Shown here: positions 9,211 through 18,494 of the stretch, in pieces
How positions within the stretch are numbered: the stretch's first letter is position 1
Layout: every line of letters begins with the position of its first letter
Origin: Embleya sp051903075
GTDB taxonomy: Bacteria > Actinomycetota > Actinomycetes > Streptomycetales > Streptomycetaceae
Reading direction: 5' to 3'
Assembly: GCF_051903075.1 (NCBI RefSeq)
Contig: NZ_CP182422.1
Location: 1,798,001-1,862,000, forward strand
Length of the DNA: 64,000 bases
Program-made: the position numbers and the translations under genes
The notes under the pieces: model-generated
The model's input: the letters and a program-made list of their open reading frames with translations, nothing else
The model's database searches: none
What the model was told of the DNA's origin: nothing

Positions 9211-11034
9211 GTGACCAGCCGCATCGAGGACTACGCCCTCATCGGGGACATGCAGACCGCCGCTCTCGTGGGCCGCGACGGTTCCATGGATTGGCTCTGC
9301 CTCCCCCGCTTCGATTCGCCCGCCGTGTTCGCCGGCCTGCTCGGCAGCGAGGAACACGGCTCGTGGCGGGTCGCGCCGCTCTCCGGCGGCCCCGCGACAC
9401 GCCGCCGGTATCGCGGCGACTCGCTGATCCTCGAATCGGAGTGGGAGACCCCCCGGGGCACCGTTCGGGTGATCGATTTCATGCCGCCGGCCGACGCCCT
9501 GGTCGGCGCGCCGGTGGTGGTGCGGATCGTGGAGGGCGTGTCCGGCCAGGTGCCGGTGCGCTCGGAGCTGCGCATGCGCTTCCACTACGGCAAGGTCGTG
9601 CCCTGGGTGCGCCGCGAGGCGGACGGCCGCACGGTCGCGGTCGCCGGGCCCGACGCGGTGTGGTTCGACGGCGACACCGAGACCTACGGGCGCGGGCTGA
9701 CCACCTATTCGGACGTCACCCTCGGGGAGGGCGACCGGGTCACGTTCACCCTCACGTGGCATCCCTCGCACGTCGACGGCCCGCTGCGCACCGACGCCCT
9801 CGCCGCGCTCGCGGACACCGAGACGTTCTGGGCCGACTGGATGACCCGCTGCACCTACCAGGGCCCGTGGCGCGAGCCGGTGGTGCGCTCGCTGATCACG
9901 CTCAAGGCGCTGACGTACGCCCCCACCGGCGGCATCGTCGCCGCGCCGACCACCTCGCTGCCCGAGGACGTGGGCGGCGTGCGCAACTGGGACTACCGCT
10001 ACACGTGGCTGCGCGACGCGGCGATGACGCTGGGCGCGCTGCTCAAGACCGGCTTCGTGGACGAGGCCAAGGCGTGGCGCGAGTGGCTGCTGCGGGCGGT
10101 GGCGGGCGACCCGGAGAACCTGCAGATCATGTACGGCGTGGGCGGCGAGCGCCGGCTCACCGAGTACGAGGCGACCTGGCTGCCCGGCTACGAGGGCTCG
10201 CACCCGGTACGGATCGGCAACGCCGCCGCCGAGCAGTTCCAGCTCGACGTCTACGGCGAGGTCGTCGACGCGCTCCACCTGGGCCGGGTCTCGGGCATGG
10301 AGGGCAACGACCACGCGCACGCGCTCCAGCTCAAGCTGATGGACTACATGGAGCAGCACTGGCGCGACCCGGACGAGGGCATCTGGGAGGTGCGCGGGCC
10401 GCGCCGGCACTTCGTGCACTCCAAGGTGATGGCGTGGGTCGCGGTGGACCGCACCATCCGGATGCTGATCGAGGAGCCGATGGCCTCCGACACCGAGAAG
10501 ATGCTGGAGCACCTGAAGGGTGTGCGCGAGGAGATCCACCGCGAGGTGTGCGCGTACGGGTACGACGCCGAGCGCAACACCTTCACCCAGTACTACGGCT
10601 CCACCGAGCTGGACGCCTCGCTGCTGCTGATCCCGCAGGTGGGCTTCCTGCCGCCGGAGGACAAGCGGGTGATCGGCACGATCGAGGCCATCCAGCGCGA
10701 GCTGACCGAGGACGGCTTCGTCCGCCGCTACCCCACCAACGGCACCAGCGTCGGCCTGGACGGCCTGCCCGGCGACGAAGGCGCGTTCCTGGCCTGCTCG
10801 TTCTGGCTCGCCGACGACCTGGCCATGATCGGCCGGGTCGAGGAGGCGCGCGAGCTGTTCGAACGCCTGCTCGCGCTGCGCAACGACCTGGGCCTGCTCG
10901 CCGAGGAGTGGGACCCGCGCCTCCAGCGCCAGGTGGGCAACTTCCCGCAGGCGTTCAGCCACGTGCCGCTGATCGACACGGCGTTGCGGCTGACCGCGAC
11001 GATGCGCGCGGGGGCGGTCGCGGCGGCGGAATAG
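9211..11034 (+). CDS. Glycoside hydrolase family 15 (glucoamylase/trehalase-like)
   Basis: A 607-aa cytosolic GH15 enzyme, an inverting exo-acting alpha-glucosidase; relatives include actinobacterial trehalases. The N-terminal beta domain (IEDYALIGDMQTAALVGRDG) leads into the (alpha/alpha)6 barrel. Barrel motifs are RNWDYRYTWLRDAAMTLGAL (substrate site), general acid Glu393 in GIWEVRGP, and the general base pair at LLAEEWDP (565-566) followed by QVGNFPQAFSHVPLI. No signal peptide is present. The start is the GTG at 9211 opening MTSRIEDYALIG, after a purine-rich AGGAACGGAAAG. It is plus strand, flanked by minus-strand genes and ended by a strong hairpin. Substrate (trehalose or short maltodextrin) cannot be fixed from sequence. 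Confidence 0.93.
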   Translation: MTSRIEDYALIGDMQTAALVGRDGSMDWLCLPRFDSPAVFAGLLGSEEHGSWRVAPLSGGPATRRRYRGDSLILESEWETPRGTVRVIDFMPPADALVGAPVVVRIVEGVSGQVPVRSELRMRFHYGKVVPWVRREADGRTVAVAGPDAVWFDGDTETYGRGLTTYSDVTLGEGDRVTFTLTWHPSHVDGPLRTDALAALADTETFWADWMTRCTYQGPWREPVVRSLITLKALTYAPTGGIVAAPTTSLPEDVGGVRNWDYRYTWLRDAAMTLGALLKTGFVDEAKAWREWLLRAVAGDPENLQIMYGVGGERRLTEYEATWLPGYEGSHPVRIGNAAAEQFQLDVYGEVVDALHLGRVSGMEGNDHAHALQLKLMDYMEQHWRDPDEGIWEVRGPRRHFVHSKVMAWVAVDRTIRMLIEEPMASDTEKMLEHLKGVREEIHREVCAYGYDAERNTFTQYYGSTELDASLLLIPQVGFLPPEDKRVIGTIEAIQRELTEDGFVRRYPTNGTSVGLDGLPGDEGAFLACSFWLADDLAMIGRVEEARELFERLLALRNDLGLLAEEWDPRLQRQVGNFPQAFSHVPLIDTALRLTATMRAGAVAAAE

Positions 11035-11162
11035 GGGGCCGGGTCGCGCGGGGTCGTGTCCGGCCCGACCGGGTGTGACGTTGGGGACCGGTGGGCGCGC
11101 TGTGCAGGTGTGCGTACCGGTTCCGGGTGGTACCTCCGGACACCGTGACCCCCGCCCGATCC

Positions 11163-11206
11163 GCCGACGCGGGCGACGAGCCGACCGGTTCGTCGCCCGC
11201 GTCGGC
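11163..11206. terminator. Bidirectional hairpin terminator after the GH15 gene
   Basis: A perfect 17-bp inverted repeat (arms 11163-11179 and 11190-11206, 10-base loop) lies in the 383-base gap between the convergent GH15 and glycosyltransferase genes. There is no U tract, as is common in actinobacterial terminators. The rest of the gap, 11035-11417, shows no gene. Confidence 0.75.
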
Positions 11207-11417
11207 ATCGCCGTTCCTGCCCGCGGCGCGGCGGCGCTGCTGCCGTGCCACGAACACCTGCCGACTGCCTGCGGTTCGCGCCGCTGGTCGGGCCGGCGTC
11301 CGGGTGGGTGCCCGGCCACGCCGATGCCGGCCCTCGACCGGTGGATCCCCGCTTCGGGTAGAGAAGGATGAAGGCGGACCGACAAGGGATCGGCCGAGGG
11401 GGCACGGCCGGGGCCGG

Positions 11418-12551
11418 CTACACCGGGCCGAGTTCCTCGTAGATGCTGAGGACCTGGGCGATGGTTTCGCGTTCGCCGGGCCATGTGGCGGCCTGGACCG
11501 GGCCCGCGGCCGCGAGTTCGCTGCGGCGGTCCGGGTCGGCGAGCAGCGCGGTGACGGAGGCCGCCAGGGCCTCGGCGTCGCCGTACGGCACGAGTACCGC
11601 CGCCTCGCCGACGAGTTCCGGCACTCCCCCGACCGCCGTCGCCACCAGCGGCACCCCGCTGCGCAGCGCCTCCTGGGCGACCAGCGCCCGCGCCTCCCAC
11701 CGGCTGGGCAGCACCACCACGTCCGCCGCACCCAACAGGTCGGCCACATCCGACCGATGCCCCAGCAACCGAACCGGCAACGACTCGGCGTCGATACGTT
11801 CCTGAAGCGTCTCGCGCAACGGCCCGTCCCCGGCGACCACCACCAACGGCGCCGGCCGGACCTCGCCCCACTCCCGCGCCGCGTCCAGCAACACCGGATA
11901 CGCCTTCTGCGCCGCCAACCGGCCCACCGCGACCACCAACGGCCGATCCCCCGCCGCGAATTCGTCCCGCACCGCGCCCCGGTCCCGCGACGCCGGCGGC
12001 AACGGCGGCGCCGACACCGGGCCGAGCCGCGCGTCCCGCGCCCCCAACTGCCGCGCCCGGTCCACCAGATCGCCCGACGCCCCCAGGACCACGTCGGCGG
12101 CCCGTACCGCGCGCCCCTCCAGCACCCGGGTCAGCGCACCCTTCGCGCCGCCCGCCAACACCGCGTTGTGCAGCGTCAACACCAACGGCGTACGCCTCAC
12201 CCGATGCCGACCGAGCGCGTTGCCCGCCACCAACCCGGCGCGCAGCCCGTGCGCGTGCACCACGTGCGCGTGCGCGCACGCCGCCCGCAGCTCGCGCGCC
12301 GCGCCCCGGTCCGAGGGCCGCGGCGCGGCCGGGATCTCCACCGCCCGAAACCGCGCGCCGGTGCCCGCGAAGTCGAAGTGCTCCTCGGTCGAGGCCGGCC
12401 CGCAGACCGTCACCGCGACCCCGCGCCCGACCAGCCCGGCCGCCAGCGAGCGCACGTGCGCGCCGATCCCGCCGGTGGACGTGGCCAGCACCAGGACGGC
12501 CCGCAGCCGGGCCGGCTCGGTACGCTCCCGCGACTCAGTCGTCGTGTCCAC
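11418..12551 (-). CDS. Glycosyltransferase family 4 (GT-B fold)
   Basis: A 377-aa retaining GT-B glycosyltransferase. The acceptor-side domain has STGGIGAHVRSLAAGLVGRG, typical of the GT4 glycine loop. The donor-side domain has PLVVAVGRLAAQKAYPVLLD, VVVAGDGPLRETLQ and the family signature WEARALVAQEALRSGVPLVA (E-x7-E pair) followed by GVPELVG. No membrane segment. The GTG at 12549-12551 overlaps the end of the upstream murJ-type gene by 17 bases and has AAGGGGAG upstream. Coupling to a lipid flippase and a MraY-like gene suggests a role on a lipid-linked cell-envelope glycan; donor and acceptor are unknown. Confidence 0.9.
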   Translation of the reverse strand: MDTTTESRERTEPARLRAVLVLATSTGGIGAHVRSLAAGLVGRGVAVTVCGPASTEEHFDFAGTGARFRAVEIPAAPRPSDRGAARELRAACAHAHVVHAHGLRAGLVAGNALGRHRVRRTPLVLTLHNAVLAGGAKGALTRVLEGRAVRAADVVLGASGDLVDRARQLGARDARLGPVSAPPLPPASRDRGAVRDEFAAGDRPLVVAVGRLAAQKAYPVLLDAAREWGEVRPAPLVVVAGDGPLRETLQERIDAESLPVRLLGHRSDVADLLGAADVVVLPSRWEARALVAQEALRSGVPLVATAVGGVPELVGEAAVLVPYGDAEALAASVTALLADPDRRSELAAAGPVQAATWPGERETIAQVLSIYEELGPV

Positions 12552-14217
12552 GTCGCTGCTCCCCTTCCGTTTCGGCCGTCCGCCGCCCGGGCAACGCCGC
12601 CTTCACGGCCTCGCCGACGGTGGCGAGGACGACTCCCGCGAACACCAGGGTGCCCACGATGGCGGCAACCGTCGCGATGATCAACGTAAAGACGATGCCC
12701 CCGGTGCCCAATGCCCGCGACACCCCGAATCCGACCAGGCCGCCGGCCGCCGCACCGACCACCGAGGCGATCGCCGCCCGGCCCAGCGCCCGAACCGGCA
12801 GCGCCCGGGGCCCGGCCGTCCTGGCGACGGGATACGCCAGCAGCAGGCCCGCCACGGTCATCCCGATCGAGTTGCCGAGCCCGAGCGCGGCCACCGTCCA
12901 GCGCGCGGGCAATACGTACGCGAGGATCACGTCGGCGACCACCACCACACACCAGCCGACCACCACACACCCGGCGGCGGCCCGCCCGTGCCCGGACGCG
13001 TTCAGCACCCGGCTCAGGTGCGCGACCAGCGCGTACCCGATCAGCCCGGGGGCGAACGCGGCCAGCGCCCACGCCATCTGGTCCGCCTCGGTGGATCCGG
13101 CCATGAACAGCGCGAAGAACCGCCCCACCGGCGCTGCGGCGGCCAGGAGCAGCGTGGTGCCCGCCGCGCCGACCAGCAGCACGGTCCGGGTGGTCGCGGC
13201 CACGGCGTCGGCGAACGCGTCCCGGTCACCGTCGTGCGCGTGTGCGCTCAGGCGGGGGAAGGCGGCGGTGGCGATCGGCACGGCCAGGACCGCGTACGGG
13301 AGCAGGTACACCATCCAGGTCGTCTGGTACACCACGAGCGACCCGTGCGTCCCGCGCCCGTTGGCGAGCAGGATCACCGCGATCGTCGCGGCCTGCTGGG
13401 CGACCAGCGTGGCGACGCCGGCCAGCGCGAGGGTGCGTACCCGGCGGCCCACCCCGTCCGGAAAGCGCAACGTCGGACGCAGCCGCAGCCCGGTCGAGCG
13501 CAGCGGCACGACGGTGACGAGCGCCAGCGCCAGCACACCCGCCGTCGTCCCCAGGGACAGCGTCAACTCGGCGCCGCGGGGCAGGTTCGCGAGGTCGTCG
13601 AGGTCGACGTCGTACCGGTTCGCGAAGAGCAGATAGGTGCCGGCCACCACCAGGCTGGACACCAGCGGCGCGAGGGTGCCGGCCAGGAAGCGCCGATGCG
13701 CCTGGAGGATGCCGCCGGCGACCACGGCGACCCCGTACAGCAGCACCTGGGGCACGAACACGAGCAGCATCCGCGTGGCCACGTCCACCACCCCGGGCCC
13801 GTCGGCCTTGCCGGCCAGCAGCACCTCGGCGATCGGCCGCGCCAGAAGCGCCCCGATCAGCACGATCGGTGTCAGGACCAGCACGACCCAGGTCAGCAGC
13901 GCGGACGCGATCCGCCCGGCGTCCTCCCGGGCGCCCCGGGCCACGGGTCCGGCCAGCACCGGCACGACGACACTCGCGAGCGCCCCGCCGGCGACGATCT
14001 CGAAGACGATGTTGGGAACGGAGTTGACGGTGCTGTAGGCGGTCCCGAGAGCGGTGTCACCCACGGTCCCGGAAAACACCAACTGCCGCCCGAACCCGGC
14101 CAACCGCGCGAACACGGTGACCAGCCCCATCAACACGGCGGCCCCCGCCAACCCCCGAACGGCCCGAGTGGCCCCGGAGCCGCCCACGACCGGAACGTCG
14201 TCGCGAGGGGCGCTCAC
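12535..14217 (-). CDS. murJ: MurJ-type lipid II flippase family (MOP superfamily)
   Basis: A polytopic membrane protein of 560 aa with about 14 hydrophobic segments, matching the MurJ/MviN family that flips lipid-linked murein precursors. Family-like stretches are LVTVFARLAGFGRQLVFSGT in segment 1, SVPNIVFEIVAGGALASVVV in segment 2, and FVPQVLLYGVAVVAGGILQA. The GTG at 14215-14217 (VSAPRDDVPVV) gives the expected length. In-frame sequence further upstream is Arg/Pro-rich antisense of the neighbouring gene's low-complexity tail and is not family-like. Another MurJ paralogue outside the window may be the main murein flippase; this one may serve the adjacent glycosyltransferase. Confidence 0.88.
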   Translation of the reverse strand: MSAPRDDVPVVGGSGATRAVRGLAGAAVLMGLVTVFARLAGFGRQLVFSGTVGDTALGTAYSTVNSVPNIVFEIVAGGALASVVVPVLAGPVARGAREDAGRIASALLTWVVLVLTPIVLIGALLARPIAEVLLAGKADGPGVVDVATRMLLVFVPQVLLYGVAVVAGGILQAHRRFLAGTLAPLVSSLVVAGTYLLFANRYDVDLDDLANLPRGAELTLSLGTTAGVLALALVTVVPLRSTGLRLRPTLRFPDGVGRRVRTLALAGVATLVAQQAATIAVILLANGRGTHGSLVVYQTTWMVYLLPYAVLAVPIATAAFPRLSAHAHDGDRDAFADAVAATTRTVLLVGAAGTTLLLAAAAPVGRFFALFMAGSTEADQMAWALAAFAPGLIGYALVAHLSRVLNASGHGRAAAGCVVVGWCVVVVADVILAYVLPARWTVAALGLGNSIGMTVAGLLLAYPVARTAGPRALPVRALGRAAIASVVGAAAGGLVGFGVSRALGTGGIVFTLIIATVAAIVGTLVFAGVVLATVGEAVKAALPGRRTAETEGEQRRGHDD

Positions 14218-14266
14218 CGGCGACCGACCGAGCCGGTCGGGGGGCGATGGTGGGGGCAGCCGATCG

Positions 14267-16177
14267 TCATGCCGACGCGACAGACCCCTCGACACTCGAC
14301 CGCCCGGGCACAACGCGGGCGTCGGCAGCCGCGCCGGCGTCCGCGGTGGACCCCAACCCTGCGCCCGCAGCCAAACCCGGCTCCGCGCCGGCCTCCGTAT
14401 CCGCGCCCGCGCCAACCTCCGCGCCGGCGTCCGTGGTGGGCCCCGACTCTGCGCCCGCGCCCGGTTCCGTGGCCAAACCCGGCTCCGCGCCGGCCTCCGT
14501 ATCCGCGCTCGGCTCCGCGCCCGCGCCGGCCTCCGTGGCCGCGCCGGCGTCCGTGGCCGCGCCGGCCTCCGTGGCCGCGCCGGCGTCCGTGGCCGGCCCC
14601 GACCATGCACCCGCAGCCGACCCCGGCCCCGCGTCCGGGTCCGCCTCCGCGCCCGCGCCCGTGGTGGACGCCGACCCGGTGCCCGCGGCGGACCCGGGCA
14701 CCGACTCCTCGCCGGCCTGCGTGGCCGAACCCGACCCAGAGTCCGCCTCCGTGGCCGAACCCAACCCCGCATCCGCGTGCGCGTCCGCGCCGGCCTCTGT
14801 GTCCGCGCTCGACTCCGCGCCCAAACGGGCCTCCGTGACCGACCCCGCGCCTGCCTCCGTGGCCGACCCGGACCTGGCGCCCGCCTCTGTGGCCGAACCC
14901 GATCCCGCGTCCGCGTGCGCGTCCGCGCCGGCTTCCGTGGCCGACCCAGATCCGGCGCCCGCAGCCGACCCCAAGACCGTCTCCGTGGCCGAACCCGACC
15001 CGGCGCCCGCAGCCGACCTCGAGGCCGTCTCCGACGACTCCGCGCCCGCGTCCGACCTCGACCCCGCGCCCGGATCCGCGCCCGCGTTCAGTCCTGCGCC
15101 CGCTTTCATAGCCGACCCAGACCCGGCGCCCGCAGCCAACCCCGAGGCCGTCTCCGACTCCGCGTCCGACCTCGACCCCGCGTGCGCGTCCGCGCCGGCT
15201 TGCGTGGCCGGCCCCGCGCCCGCCTCTGTGTCCGCGCCCGGTCCCGCGACCGAGACGGCCTCGTTGGCCGAACCCGGCCCCGCGCTCGCGGCTGCGGCCG
15301 CGGCCGGTGCCGGGCGGCGGCCCAGCATGTCGAGCGTGTTGAGGGCACGGTTGGCCGCGATGACCTTCGTGAAGCTGACGCGCTCGCTCGCCGCCGTCAG
15401 GCCGACCAGCACCGCCGCCTTCGTGAGCAGACCCGTCCGGGACGCGCCCGCCGCCAGGGCCACCCCGAGCGCCGCGCCCAGCGCGTTCGCGCCCGCGTCG
15501 CCGAGCATTGCCTGCTCGCCCAGGTCCTCGGGCAGCAGCGCCGCCGCCGCGCCCACCGGCGCCGCCGCCAGAGCCGCCGCCGCGCCGCCCCGTACCAGCC
15601 CGGGCGCACCCGCGATCAGCACCGCCTTGGCCGCCCGCCCCGGACGCAGGTCGAACAGGTTGATCAGATTCGCCGTCCCGGCCACCACCACCGCGGCCAG
15701 CACCCGGTCCACCGGATGCCGCTGCACCAGCGCGCCCGCCGCCAGCCCCGCCGCGCCCAGCCCCACGATCTTGACGCCCCCGCTGGTCACTTCGCCCTTG
15801 GCGAGCGCCCCGAGGTGGCCCTTGAAGCCGCGCCGGTCGGTCGACCCGGCCAGGTCGTCGTACGTCCCGAACCCGGCCCCCGCGACCGCCGCCAGCGCAC
15901 CGGCCGCCCGCCACCGCCCCGGCACGCCGGGAGCGCACGCGGCGGCCACGGTCGCGCCGATCGCCGCGGCCGGCCCCTCCAGCAGAGTCAGCGCCTCGCC
16001 CCGGTGGTTGCGCCGCTCCCAGACGGCGGCGCCGCCCGGGGCGTGGCGGGTCAGCGCGGCATACGCGGTCCGGGCCGCGCCGGTCGCGGCCAGGCCGGTC
16101 ACCAGCCGACCGGCTCGGCCCCGACGGGACACGGCGCCCCCCGTACCAGCGCCCGGCGTCACGGCGGCCTTCGTCAC
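14267..16177 (-). CDS. MraY/WecA-like membrane protein with about 300-residue low-complexity tail
   Basis: The 636-aa product has an N-terminal hydrophobic half with degenerate motifs of the polyprenyl-phosphate sugar-1-phosphate transferase family: TYDDLAGSTDRRGFKGHLGA (Asp-Asp motif), GTANLINLFDLRPGRAAKA (the N-x-x-N-x-x-D motif) and MLGDAGANALGAALG (the GDSG region). This suggests a transferase using undecaprenyl phosphate, though activity is not assured. After about residue 320 comes a tail of Ala, Gly, Ser, Thr, Glu and Asp built from units like GSATEAGA and ADAHADAG, with no hydrophobic segment. GTG start at 16175-16177 overlaps the mctB stop as GTGA and follows AAGGAG. The tail is acidic and probably disordered. 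Confidence 0.8.
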   Translation of the reverse strand: MTKAAVTPGAGTGGAVSRRGRAGRLVTGLAATGAARTAYAALTRHAPGGAAVWERRNHRGEALTLLEGPAAAIGATVAAACAPGVPGRWRAAGALAAVAGAGFGTYDDLAGSTDRRGFKGHLGALAKGEVTSGGVKIVGLGAAGLAAGALVQRHPVDRVLAAVVVAGTANLINLFDLRPGRAAKAVLIAGAPGLVRGGAAAALAAAPVGAAAALLPEDLGEQAMLGDAGANALGAALGVALAAGASRTGLLTKAAVLVGLTAASERVSFTKVIAANRALNTLDMLGRRPAPAAAAAASAGPGSANEAVSVAGPGADTEAGAGPATQAGADAHAGSRSDAESETASGLAAGAGSGSAMKAGAGLNAGADPGAGSRSDAGAESSETASRSAAGAGSGSATETVLGSAAGAGSGSATEAGADAHADAGSGSATEAGARSGSATEAGAGSVTEARLGAESSADTEAGADAHADAGLGSATEADSGSGSATQAGEESVPGSAAGTGSASTTGAGAEADPDAGPGSAAGAWSGPATDAGAATEAGAATDAGAATEAGAGAEPSADTEAGAEPGLATEPGAGAESGPTTDAGAEVGAGADTEAGAEPGLAAGAGLGSTADAGAAADARVVPGRSSVEGSVASA

Positions 16178-17322
16178 GGCGTCTCCTTCTTCGGCAGCTC
16201 CGGCAGCGGACCGTCGGTGGTGCCCGTCGTCCCGTACTGACCCGAAGTGCCCTGCTTGTCCTCGACCACCAGGGACCACACGACCGCGACCTGACCCACG
16301 GGCGTGTCGGCGGTGTCCACGGTGGAAACGGCCTTGGCGGTTTGATCGTTACGGCGCAGCGCCCAGATCGCGCCGTTCTCCTGCGCGGCGGACGCGGTGC
16401 CGGCCATGACCGTACCGTTGTCGCCGCCGTCCAGCGCCCGGGCGAGCGCGAGGTAGGCGTTGTTCGTGCGCCCCGGGTCGTCGCCGGAGGTGGCTCCCGA
16501 GGGCGCGATCACCACGACCAGGTCGGCGCCGACCGCCGGATTGTCCTTGACGTCGATGAAGCCGGCTTCCTTGAGCCGGGTCAGCGCCTCGGTCGCGGCC
16601 TGCGTGTTGTGCGTGCCGGGCGTGGTGGTGCCCGTCCCGGGCAGCTGGCCCGTGTTCGCGCCGCCGGCGGGCGGCGCCGAGGAGGTCCCGGTCCCGGAGG
16701 GCGCGCCCGACCCGGGCGTCCCCGTCGCGGGCGTCCCGGAGGCCGGCGCCCCCGTCGACGACGCCCCGGACGCGGGCGGCGTGGTCGAGCCGCCCGGCGT
16801 ACTCCCCGACGTCCCGCTCTGTATCGGCGGCATCTTCTCGGTGATCGCCCCCGCCAACACCTTCGCGGCCCGCTCGGTCGCCGACCCGGTCGGGAACGTG
16901 AGCGCGTTCGCGCCCAGCGCCGTGACCAGTTCGTTCTCCCGCTTGGGGTCGGTCCACTGCCCCTTCACCGACACCTGGCCGGTGACCGTCGCGGACGCCC
17001 CGTCGAGCAGCTTGACCGTGCTGTCCGCCAGCTTGGTGTCCGCGCCCGGCAGCGCGACCACGACCGCCTTGTGCCCGGCGAGCCGGCCCTTGGTCAGCTC
17101 GGGGCCGACGGTGCCCATGATGCCGTTGAGGTAGCGCTGACCGGCGTTCGCCCGGTCGACTTCGCGACGCAGCCCTTCGTTGTTCCGGGCGAGGTCCTGA
17201 ACCGACTGGTCGAGCCCGGAGACGGCGGCCTCCTTGAGGAAGGACGCGCCGAGGACGAGCCCGACCGACAGGGCCAGGAAAACCGCGATGATGGAGACGA
17301 CGTGGTATCTGAAGTCGATCAA
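16174..17322 (-). CDS. mctB: MctB-like membrane-anchored protein
   Basis: The 382-aa product begins IDFRYHVVSIIAVFLALSVG, the hallmark of the MctB family (named for mycobacterial copper handling; role in Streptomyces-like bacteria uncertain). One N-terminal membrane segment (about residues 7-26) is followed by a coiled coil (SVQDLARNNEGLRREVDRAN, about 40-60) and a probably extracellular globular region. A Ser/Thr/Gly/Pro insertion at about 168-240 splits the globular part. The start is a TTG at 17320-17322 that overlaps the steA TGA by three bases, placed exactly at the conserved N-terminus. Its stop overlaps the next gene as GTGA, so steA, mctB and the MraY-like gene form one operon. Confidence 0.88.
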   Translation of the reverse strand: MIDFRYHVVSIIAVFLALSVGLVLGASFLKEAAVSGLDQSVQDLARNNEGLRREVDRANAGQRYLNGIMGTVGPELTKGRLAGHKAVVVALPGADTKLADSTVKLLDGASATVTGQVSVKGQWTDPKRENELVTALGANALTFPTGSATERAAKVLAGAITEKMPPIQSGTSGSTPGGSTTPPASGASSTGAPASGTPATGTPGSGAPSGTGTSSAPPAGGANTGQLPGTGTTTPGTHNTQAATEALTRLKEAGFIDVKDNPAVGADLVVVIAPSGATSGDDPGRTNNAYLALARALDGGDNGTVMAGTASAAQENGAIWALRRNDQTAKAVSTVDTADTPVGQVAVVWSLVVEDKQGTSGQYGTTGTTDGPLPELPKKETP

Positions 17323-18494
17323 CTGAACAGTCCCTGGAGCCAGTAGACGAAGGCGTCCCACTGTGCCCCGAACACGTGGAAGTACGCGCGCCCGAGTGGG
17401 GTCACCCGCACGGTCACCGCGATCGTGATCAGCGCGGCGAGGCACAACATGAGCAGCGAAGTCGTGGAGATGCGGCTGCGGTACAGACGGCTGACGCCCT
17501 TGGCGTCCACGAGCTTGCCGCCGACCCGCAACCGGGTGAGGAAGGTGCTCGCCATGCCGGCCCGGCCCTTGTCCAGGAACTCGACGAGCGTGAGGTGCGT
17601 ACCGACCGCGACGATCAGGCTGGCGCCGCCGTCGTCGGCGAGCAACATCGCGATGTCCTCGCTGGTCCCGGTGGCGGGGAAGGCGATGCCGTCCACGCCC
17701 AGTTCGTCGAGGCGTTCCATCCCGGGGGCGCGGCCGTCCCGGTACGCGTGCACGATGATCTCCGCGCCGCAGCGCAGCGCCTGGTCGGAGACCGAGTCCA
17801 TGTCGCCGACGATCATGTCCGGCTTGTAGCCGGCCTGGAGCAGCGCGTCGGCGCCGCCGTCGACGCCGATCATCACCGGGCGGTACTCGCGGATGTAGGG
17901 GCGCAGCGCGGCGATGTCCTCGCGGTAGTGGTAGCCGCGCACCACGATGAGCACCTGGCGGCCGTCGACCCGGGTGCGGATCTCGGGGACGCCGACGCCG
18001 TCGAGGAGGAGTTCGCGCTCCTCGCGGATGTACTTGAGGGTGTTCTCGGCGAACGCCTCGATCTGCTCGGACAGCCCGGCCCGGGCCTTCTCCATCGCGG
18101 CGGCCACGGAATCCGCGTCGAGCAGCGTGCCGACGGCGATCGGGTCCTCGCCGCGATAGAGGACGTTGTCCTCCACCCGAACCAGCTCGCCCTCGCGAAT
18201 CCGGTCCAGCACACTGCCGCCGACCTCGTCCAGGAGCGGTACGCCGGCCTCCACGAGCAGTTGCGGCCCGATGTTGGGGTAGCGCCCGCTGATGCTGGCG
18301 GCGGCGTTGACCACGGCGGCCGGGCGGCACTTGACCAGCGCCTCGGCGGCGACCCGGTCGAGGTCGACGTGATTGATGATCGCGATGTCGCCGGGGCGGA
18401 GCCGCTTGGTGAGGTCCTTGGTACGCCGATCGACCCGGGCGAACGAGCCGGTGTCCTCGGTGTGCCGTCGACGACGAAGCGTGGGGATCCTCAC
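17319..18494 (-). CDS. steA: SteA-like protein (cytokinetic ring/cell-envelope associated)
   Basis: A 391-aa member of the SteA family, known in corynebacteria as a partner of SteB in daughter-cell separation. It shows RPGDIAIINHVDLDRVAAEA, VVNAAASISGRYPNIGPQLL and a thiamin pyrophosphokinase-like region (VMIGVDGGADALLQAGYKPD, IVGDMDSVSD). A C-terminal membrane segment (LLMLCLAALITIAVTV) precedes a short tail. The GTG at 18492-18494 is chosen for its AGGA box and family length. In many actinobacteria steA lies directly beside recN; here recN is about 33 kb away. The gene heads the steA-mctB operon. Confidence 0.9.
   Translation of the reverse strand: MRIPTLRRRRHTEDTGSFARVDRRTKDLTKRLRPGDIAIINHVDLDRVAAEALVKCRPAAVVNAAASISGRYPNIGPQLLVEAGVPLLDEVGGSVLDRIREGELVRVEDNVLYRGEDPIAVGTLLDADSVAAAMEKARAGLSEQIEAFAENTLKYIREERELLLDGVGVPEIRTRVDGRQVLIVVRGYHYREDIAALRPYIREYRPVMIGVDGGADALLQAGYKPDMIVGDMDSVSDQALRCGAEIIVHAYRDGRAPGMERLDELGVDGIAFPATGTSEDIAMLLADDGGASLIVAVGTHLTLVEFLDKGRAGMASTFLTRLRVGGKLVDAKGVSRLYRSRISTTSLLMLCLAALITIAVTVRVTPLGRAYFHVFGAQWDAFVYWLQGLFS

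Noticed and set aside
8923..12279. Minus-strand frame of over 1100 codons opposite the GH15 gene
   Set aside because: It is an antisense artefact of high GC third positions; the plus strand encodes complete GH15 motifs.
14054..16409. Plus-strand frames opposite the MraY-like gene tail
   Set aside because: Low complexity on both strands, but only the minus strand has conserved motifs, a start box and stop/start coupling.
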